In this document: piece by piece, positions 6,555 to 10,870 of the stretch | Numbering within the stretch: the stretch's first letter is position 1 | Layout: each line of letters begins with the position of its first letter | NCBI GenBank assembly: GCA_028824575.1 | Contig: JAPPDN010000766.1 | Span: 1 to 10,870, forward strand | Direction of reading: 5' to 3' | From: Candidatus Poribacteria bacterium | Lineage (GTDB): Bacteria; Poribacteria; WGA-4E; WGA-3G | Length of the DNA stretch: 10,870 nucleotides | Translations under genes and position numbers: made by a program | Notes under the pieces: generated by a model | The model's input: only the letters and a program-made list of their open reading frames with translations | Told to the model about the DNA's origin: nothing | Databases searched by the model: none

Positions 6555-6818
6555 CTAGACATCATGTCCTGAATCCGCTTTTTGGTGTGTGACGAAGAAA
6601 ACCTCGTACGCGCCTGCGTAGTCTTGATGCAGAAGGCCTTTGGCGTGTTCTGCTGTGTCAGCGTCCCATCCGTAATGCGGTGCGATAATTGCTGCCTTTG
6701 GTGTGTAGTCCGGTCGCCTCGCATTGCGTTCGCGCCGCGCGTAGAAAAAAGATCGGGTAATGATGAGTAGTTGGACAATAAAGAAAAAATAAGCCGTTGC
6801 GATAATGTACGTCTGCAT
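6555..6818 (-). CDS. Family 2 glycosyltransferase, N-terminal part of the interrupted gene
   Basis: First 87 codons of the same GT2 gene. It has an N-terminal membrane anchor (about residues 4-21, YIIATAYFFFIVQLLIIT), basic residues after it, then the first Rossmann-like strand and loop AAIIAPHYGWD, and YEVFFVTHQKADSGHDV, which leads directly into TAG-TAG. Alone it lacks the DxD and catalytic motifs, so it cannot be an active transferase. ATG 6818 lies 12 nt after the DUF4340 stop. TTG 6827, three codons upstream, is an alternative with GGAAGAG six bases before it. The position makes translational coupling with DUF4340 likely. Confidence 0.75.
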   Translation of the reverse strand: MQTYIIATAYFFFIVQLLIITRSFFYARRERNARRPDYTPKAAIIAPHYGWDADTAEHAKGLLHQDYAGAYEVFFVTHQKADSGHDV

Positions 6819-6830
6819 AGCGTTCAACCG

Positions 6831-8252
6831 TTACTCTTCCGAAGTACGGACCCGTTCAAGTGTTGTTTTCAGTTTTGGAATGAGTGCTGTATTGAGCAGA
6901 AAAATTAAATTCGGTTCATGCTGAAGTCGGGCGTAGAAACGTCCGGCCCCTTCTACTTGGTTTCCGACTTGCAAAGTATATACTTTCTGATTCCGCAGCT
7001 CGATGGTCAGCTGCATATTCGGTTTGTCGAAACCTGTGGCAGCATCGGTAGGTATGGATTTGTTCCCTACGAATGCATCTACCATCAAATTATCAAGTTC
7101 GTAAATGATGGCGTTCACTTCGGCGTTGTTTGCATCCTCGCGTACCGGGGCGGTGAGTCGCCAATTCGTCCCCAGACGTTGGCATGTGAAAGGTGTTTCC
7201 CCAGGCAAGGTCGAAGTCAGCCGAATTGCGTTGTCAATATGGAAGTTGAGGACCTGTTTATCCCGTAACCACGCTGACCCCAAGGCGATATTATCGATTA
7301 AATCACGTTTCACACGGGTGACTTGGTTTGACTGCTCAGGTTTGACATAGACAGTTCCGTCCTGCGTATGGTCTCCGATGAGTAGAGCTACTGGCTTGTC
7401 TTCACCGCGTTGCGTGAACCCAACTCGGATTGACGGTGATGCTAATCCATAAGATGCAAGGCTTTTGGTAGAATCATCGATAAATGCGACAGCCTCAAGA
7501 GAATCTACGCCGAAAAGTAGGTCGTCTACTGCCTTTGCGTCTGTTTTTAGTTTTCCTGACGGCGTTTGCAATTCCCAGATGTTATCAAGGTTTTTCGTGC
7601 AAACAGTTGTCTCCTCATCTTGTTTGATTTCAATGCGAACCGTATCGATACGTTGAAAGTCGATAACCCGTTTATCCCGCAGATCAAAAACAGATTTATT
7701 GAGAAGATTATAGAGGTTTTCAGCGACAGTGTAGAGGGCATCTTGATAAACGGAAACCTTGACATAGACGCGTCCCTGCGTTCCCGTCTCAGACGAAACT
7801 GAAGCACCGATGCCAAGCGTGTAGGTGTTATCGCCATCTGTGAGTTTCATCTGAATACGTGGATCATCTAAACCGGACTTTTCTAACCGTGTGAGGACAT
7901 TGGCATCAGCACCGTCAGTTTCAAAGGATGACACTTTCAGCGAACGCAATTCCGAAAGCAAAGTCTCAATTTCTTGGACATCTGCTTCTGCTTCGATCGG
8001 ATGTATAACGTGCCATATCCCGTCTCGTTTTTCACAATTAATTGTGCTTGGTTGGGCGGTGGAACCTGAATTCCTATGTGTAAACTGAATGCTTGAGACT
8101 GTTGCTGGATTGAATTTAATAACTGACCGGTCGCGAAGGTCTGTCGGGGATTTCGTCAGGTCATCAAGTGCACTGGATTCGATGAGAAAAATATGTGCTT
8201 CCGACTTCTCTTTGACATAGACAGAAAAGTTAATTGCTTTTTTTTTTTTTTT
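6831..8252 (-). CDS. DUF4340 protein, C-terminal part of a frame-broken gene
   Basis: The larger part of a DUF4340-family extracytoplasmic protein of unknown biochemical role, commonly encoded after GldG-type genes. It is built from repeated units of about 150 residues. Each has a W-x-(L/V)-x-x-P type strand (GIWHVIHP, NIWELQTP, TNWRLTAP), a GLxxP segment, a VYVK strand and an LRD(K/R)xVxxF junction. The junction appears at 8138-8112, 7682-7656 and 7268-7242. The frame is open from the run of 16 A (8253-8238) down to TAA 6833-6831. No ATG, GTG or TTG occurs between the A-run and TTG 7961, and that TTG falls inside a repeat unit. This part therefore has no plausible start of its own and must belong to the upstream fragment. 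If the break is an assembly error, the whole protein is about 609 aa. Confidence 0.8.
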   Translation of the reverse strand, partial: KKKKKAINFSVYVKEKSEAHIFLIESSALDDLTKSPTDLRDRSVIKFNPATVSSIQFTHRNSGSTAQPSTINCEKRDGIWHVIHPIEAEADVQEIETLLSELRSLKVSSFETDGADANVLTRLEKSGLDDPRIQMKLTDGDNTYTLGIGASVSSETGTQGRVYVKVSVYQDALYTVAENLYNLLNKSVFDLRDKRVIDFQRIDTVRIEIKQDEETTVCTKNLDNIWELQTPSGKLKTDAKAVDDLLFGVDSLEAVAFIDDSTKSLASYGLASPSIRVGFTQRGEDKPVALLIGDHTQDGTVYVKPEQSNQVTRVKRDLIDNIALGSAWLRDKQVLNFHIDNAIRLTSTLPGETPFTCQRLGTNWRLTAPVREDANNAEVNAIIYELDNLMVDAFVGNKSIPTDAATGFDKPNMQLTIELRNQKVYTLQVGNQVEGAGRFYARLQHEPNLIFLLNTALIPKLKTTLERVRTSEE

Positions 8253-8253
8253 T
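8238..8253. repeat. Homopolymer of 16 T (16 A in the gene)
   Basis: An uninterrupted run of 16 T on the + strand, read as A16 within the DUF4340 gene. The reading frame before the run differs by one base from the frame after it. One additional A would join RRQQLE directly to the downstream AINFSVYVK in frame. Such runs are prone to replication, polymerase and sequencing slippage. Confidence 0.9.
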
Positions 8254-8276
8254 CAAGCTGCTGCCGGCGAATCTCC

Positions 8277-8660
8277 TTACGTCCAATGCGAGAGTGTTAT
8301 ACTCGGTGTATCCAGTCCATACTGTGCTAACTCCGTCACTTCAAGGGTCTGCTTGATCCCTTTGTTGAGGATGTCATCTAACATCTGACTGATTTTCTCG
8401 CTGTCAGCATCCGCCTGAAATGGTTCTGCTAACTGCCAGTTGTCGGTTGTATCCTTTACCAATTTCAGGTCTTGATAGGCCGCATCTGCGAACGCGATTT
8501 CCACCTGTTGAACTGCGTCACGTGCCACGCCGTAGACTTGATGAATCGCAGGCTTCTCGTTTTCAGTCGGCTGATCTGACGGCTCCTGAAAAAACAGGTA
8601 GTACGCACCGCCAATGCCTATGAGGAGAACAATGATGACAAGCGTTGTCCGGAAGTTCAC
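8277..8660 (-). CDS. DUF4340 protein, N-terminal part of the frame-broken gene
   Basis: First 127 codons of the DUF4340 protein. A single N-terminal membrane segment (about residues 4-24, TTLVIIVLLIGIGGAYYLFF) without a clear cleavage site suggests an anchored protein facing outside the cytoplasm. The first repeat unit begins at VYGVARDAVQQVEIAF, with NWQLAEPF and YGLDTPSITLS. The frame then ends at HWT and TAA (8279-8277), in the middle of the unit. From about 8293 another frame stays open through IGRKEIRRQQLE to the A16 run, so two compensating one-base shifts would restore the protein. GTG 8660 is the start: it overlaps the GldG stop by GTGA and has AAGGAGG six bases upstream. GTG 8687 is possible but has no such support. 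Confidence 0.8.
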   Translation of the reverse strand: MNFRTTLVIIVLLIGIGGAYYLFFQEPSDQPTENEKPAIHQVYGVARDAVQQVEIAFADAAYQDLKLVKDTTDNWQLAEPFQADADSEKISQMLDDILNKGIKQTLEVTELAQYGLDTPSITLSHWT

Positions 8661-10303
8661 GCGCTCCCTCCTTCGCGACGCTGCCACCAGACAACTAACC
8701 CGCCAATGAACACAATTAGAGGGATAAGGAAGACGGAGGTTATCTGTACGAGACGGATATCTTGGACAGCCATCCGACGCAAAGCTTGTTGCCTCAGATC
8801 AATGGGGCGGATAGCGATGAGGTCTTCCTCTAATGTGAGCCAATTGATTGTGGCTAAAAACAGGTCGCGACTTGCGGATCGGAAAAAGATGTTTGTTGCG
8901 AAGTCTGAATCCCCGAAAACAACGAGTCGGGTTGGACTTCCTGTCGTTTCAGTTGCTGTATTTCCACTTTGAAGGCTTGTATCCGGTTGGCGTGGTTCAT
9001 TGTTTTCTTCAGCTGCGACTGCGATAGATATAGGTCCCGGCATATCTAATCCAGCGGTGTATGATTCCGTATTGAAGGTTTCATCGGTTTTACGCTGCGT
9101 TTCTGCCCAACTTACACCCGTCGGATTGATAGTTTTTGCCAGGCTTTTCACATCCAGTGCAGGTTTTCCTGCGCTATCTGCTGCTTTGCGATCTGTCAAT
9201 GGTGTAACAGAGCGGGTAACCGCGAACGGGATTGACACCTGCATAGCGGAGCGGGTGATGTCATGCGGTTGAAAACTTGAGAAGGGAGCAGTGGGTCCCA
9301 GCTCGAAAACAAAGCTGACTCTGTCAACTACCAAGTCGTTTCCTACGGCTATCCCCCATCTTTTCATCAGTTGAACGAGTCCTCTGTTCACATCTTTTGC
9401 GGAGGTTACCGATGGATCAAGCAATAGGAGCAGTTTCCCGTTTTGTGCAAGGTATCTTGACACCAATCCGATTTCGTGGGCAGTCAAAGCATTTTTTGGA
9501 CCGGCAATGACGAGCACCTCACAATCTGCCGGGACAGCGGGTTGCGTCAGAAGTGAGAGGGAGACTGCAGCATAATTCTGATTTTCGAGCTCCGCTTTTA
9601 CTTCGCTATATCCTGTATTGTTGAAATCACCCAAGGAACGTTCTTCATGTCCAACAGTAAAATAGATTTTCTTTGTCTGTTTTCGGACAAGTTTGAGAAT
9701 GGCACTTGTGAATTTCTGCTCTTCAAGTGTGGTGACCTTTTCTTGCCGTCCGGGTGTCTCAAAAATTACTGTGCCATCTCTGCGAATATTATACTTCTCT
9801 ACCAGCTGAATGTCAATGTAAGGATTCGCATGAGAGATAGTTAAGAAGTCAGTTTCACGCTGATACAGTGCTAACATCTCTATTGTGCGTTGTCGGTCTG
9901 CTGGTGGAACTTTTTCGCTCATAAATGTGGTTATATGAATTTCAGTGTTAAGGGATTTAAGGATTTTTTGGGTCGGTTCCGAGAGGCTATAAAGTTGGTT
10001 ACGGGTCAGATCAGCCCTTTTATCGAGCCGTTGTACCACAATAGCGTTGACGAAGACCGCTATACCGATAACGCCAACGATACTCAGCGCAACGTTTGCC
10101 CCGTAGCGGGCTTGACGGCTGATGAAAAAGTTAACAAAATCGGCGAATCGCAGCCGGGTAAAAATAGCCAATGCAGTAAAGCAAAAGAGCAGGAGTATCC
10201 AAAAGACAGTTCTTGCTCCAAAAAGCAGGCTTACCACTGCAGCGAAACCAAAAATTAAGGCGAGGAACCCAAACAGCGGTCCTGTAACGTTTTTGCTCGG
10301 CAT
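8657..10303 (-). CDS. GldG-type ABC transporter auxiliary membrane protein
   Basis: A 548-aa protein of the GldG / ABC_transp_aux family, partner of an ABC-2 permease. It has three N-terminal membrane segments (about 8-28, 33-50 and 68-90) and then the family hallmark KRADLTRNQLYSLSEPT at 95-111. A large extracytoplasmic domain with alternating strands follows (IHITTFMSE, KIYFTVGHEERSLGD, CEVLVIAGP near 261-269, KLLLLLDPS near 290-298). VVFGDSDFATN (461-471) precedes the single C-terminal membrane helix at about 520-540. The middle domain resembles IFT52/GIFT-like folds but shows no catalytic residues. ATG 10303 follows the permease stop by 3 nt, with GGAG at 10314-10311 inside the permease end. 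In Bacteroidetes GldG works with GldA and GldF in gliding; here only an ABC export-type role can be inferred. A low-complexity E/N/T-rich segment precedes the GDSD motif. Confidence 0.9.
   Translation of the reverse strand: MPSKNVTGPLFGFLALIFGFAAVVSLLFGARTVFWILLLFCFTALAIFTRLRFADFVNFFISRQARYGANVALSIVGVIGIAVFVNAIVVQRLDKRADLTRNQLYSLSEPTQKILKSLNTEIHITTFMSEKVPPADRQRTIEMLALYQRETDFLTISHANPYIDIQLVEKYNIRRDGTVIFETPGRQEKVTTLEEQKFTSAILKLVRKQTKKIYFTVGHEERSLGDFNNTGYSEVKAELENQNYAAVSLSLLTQPAVPADCEVLVIAGPKNALTAHEIGLVSRYLAQNGKLLLLLDPSVTSAKDVNRGLVQLMKRWGIAVGNDLVVDRVSFVFELGPTAPFSSFQPHDITRSAMQVSIPFAVTRSVTPLTDRKAADSAGKPALDVKSLAKTINPTGVSWAETQRKTDETFNTESYTAGLDMPGPISIAVAAEENNEPRQPDTSLQSGNTATETTGSPTRLVVFGDSDFATNIFFRSASRDLFLATINWLTLEEDLIAIRPIDLRQQALRRMAVQDIRLVQITSVFLIPLIVFIGGLVVWWQRREGGSA
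8667..8673 (-). promoter_or_regulatory. Ribosome binding site and GTGA coupling for DUF4340
   Basis: AAGGAGG inside the last codons of the GldG gene, six bases before GTG 8660. The start overlaps the GldG stop TGA (8659-8657) in a GTGA junction, the standard arrangement for translational coupling. This decides the start against GTG 8687. Confidence 0.75.
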
Positions 10304-10306
10304 CTC

Positions 10307-10870
10307 TTATCTCCATTTTGATGACTCAATGGACTTGAACGTCGCAAACAGGCAGACCCCTGTAAAACTCAGATGGTAGGTAACATCTTTAAGCAGAATG
10401 ACCCCGCGCGTAAAGTCGTCATAGTGTTCAAGCAACGACAGATAACTCAGAAGTTCCCCGATGGCTCCGTATTGAGATGAGAGCGAACCGATGACCCATA
10501 ATGTTATGAGGATACCAAAACTCGTCAATGCAGCAACGAGTTGATTTTTACACATTGACGACATGAGCAATCCTAAAGCGAGGAAAGAGGAACCAATAAG
10601 GATAACACCGAAATAACCGCTCAAAAGTACGCCGCCATCCAAGGGACCGAAACGTTGCGCCAAGAGCGGAAAAAAGAGCGTTAAGGCGAGCATTATGAGT
10701 AGCAGTGCCCAACTCGCGAGAAATTTGCCGAGGACTACCTGTCCATCTGTAATGGGTGAGGTCAGCAGGAGTTCAATTGTCCCTGATTTCCGCTCTTCTG
10801 CAAAGAGTTTCATTGTCAACACGGGTGTAAAAAAGAGTAGGATGATTGCCATATTGCCGAAGAGCGTTCC
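10307..10870 (-). CDS. ABC-2 type permease, GldF-like (5' end outside window)
   Basis: C-terminal 187 codons of an inner-membrane ABC-2 permease. The frame stays open to the right edge, so the start is outside the window. The visible part begins in a membrane segment (GTLFGNMAIILLFFTPVLTM), followed by AEERKSGTIELLLTSPI. That motif is the conserved cytoplasmic coupling-helix segment of GldF and related ABC-2 permeases that contacts the ATPase. Further membrane segments fall near VLGKFLASWALLLIMLALTLFF, GYFGVILIGSSFLALGLLM and LVAALTSFGILITLWVIG, with one at the C-terminus (YHLSFTGVCLFATF). HYDDFTRGVILLKDV before the last helix is also typical of the family. It is followed after 3 nt by the GldG gene. 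An ATPase gene is expected just upstream. Confidence 0.9.
   Translation of the reverse strand, partial: GTLFGNMAIILLFFTPVLTMKLFAEERKSGTIELLLTSPITDGQVVLGKFLASWALLLIMLALTLFFPLLAQRFGPLDGGVLLSGYFGVILIGSSFLALGLLMSSMCKNQLVAALTSFGILITLWVIGSLSSQYGAIGELLSYLSLLEHYDDFTRGVILLKDVTYHLSFTGVCLFATFKSIESSKWR

Noticed and set aside
6500..6778. Alternative frame across the GT2 break as evidence of a simple frameshift
   Set aside because: The two GT2 halves are in the same frame, and the codons between them continue plausible homology, so in-frame stops explain the break better than a shift.
8277..8687. GTG 8687 as the start of the DUF4340 gene
   Set aside because: It would overlap GldG by 31 nt and lacks a ribosome site. 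GTG 8660 has AAGGAGG and the GTGA overlap.
9890..10258. 122-codon + strand frame opposite the GldG gene
   Set aside because: Lies within the membrane-helix region of GldG on the other strand; Lys/Ser-rich with no domain signal.

Overview
The window looks like an ordinary chromosomal stretch of a Candidatus Poribacteria-like or related uncultured bacterium. This is inferred from gene content, not from a marker gene. The clues are a phytanoyl-CoA dioxygenase-family oxygenase next to a sugar-isomerase-like TIM barrel, a small secreted protein with a basic Trp-containing C-terminal tail, GTG starts, strong AAGGAG ribosome sites and palindrome-rich gaps. Every recognisable gene is on the minus strand, so transcription runs from high to low coordinates. 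I saw no rRNA, tRNA, CRISPR array, integrase or transposase.

Layout in transcription order. (1) 10870-5604 is a tightly packed run: the end of a GldF-type ABC-2 permease, a GldG-type auxiliary membrane protein, a DUF4340 protein of about 609 aa and a membrane family 2 glycosyltransferase. Gaps within it are 3 nt, a 4-nt GTGA overlap and about 12 nt. The ATPase would lie upstream, outside the window. The last two genes are interrupted. The DUF4340 frame breaks just before and at a run of 16 A, and the glycosyltransferase frame contains two adjacent TAG codons with same-frame homology on both sides. (2) 5482-5069 is msrB with its own candidate promoter. (3) 5068-4901 holds a nested inverted-repeat element. 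(4) 4900-3680 is a radical SAM protein with a SPASM-like C-terminus. (5) 3679-3388 is a leader-like gap with a candidate promoter and competing hairpins. (6) 3387-1528 is a TIM-barrel isomerase followed by a PhyH-family oxygenase, probably one transcript. (7) 1527-1363 is a gap of GGAAG/CTTCC repeats. (8) 1362-577 is a secreted beta-rich protein. (9) 576-230 is a gap with a good sigma-70-type promoter for (10) mdh, whose first 76 codons are present before the window ends.

How the genes work together: the gldF-gldG-DUF4340 cluster is a conserved but poorly understood membrane export-type system, and the coupled glycosyltransferase suggests a link to an envelope glycan or glycolipid. The isomerase and oxygenase probably act on the same unknown small molecule. 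mdh and msrB are housekeeping genes. I did not find a convincing new defence or mobile system. The most unusual signals are the two interrupted genes and the structured intergenic elements.
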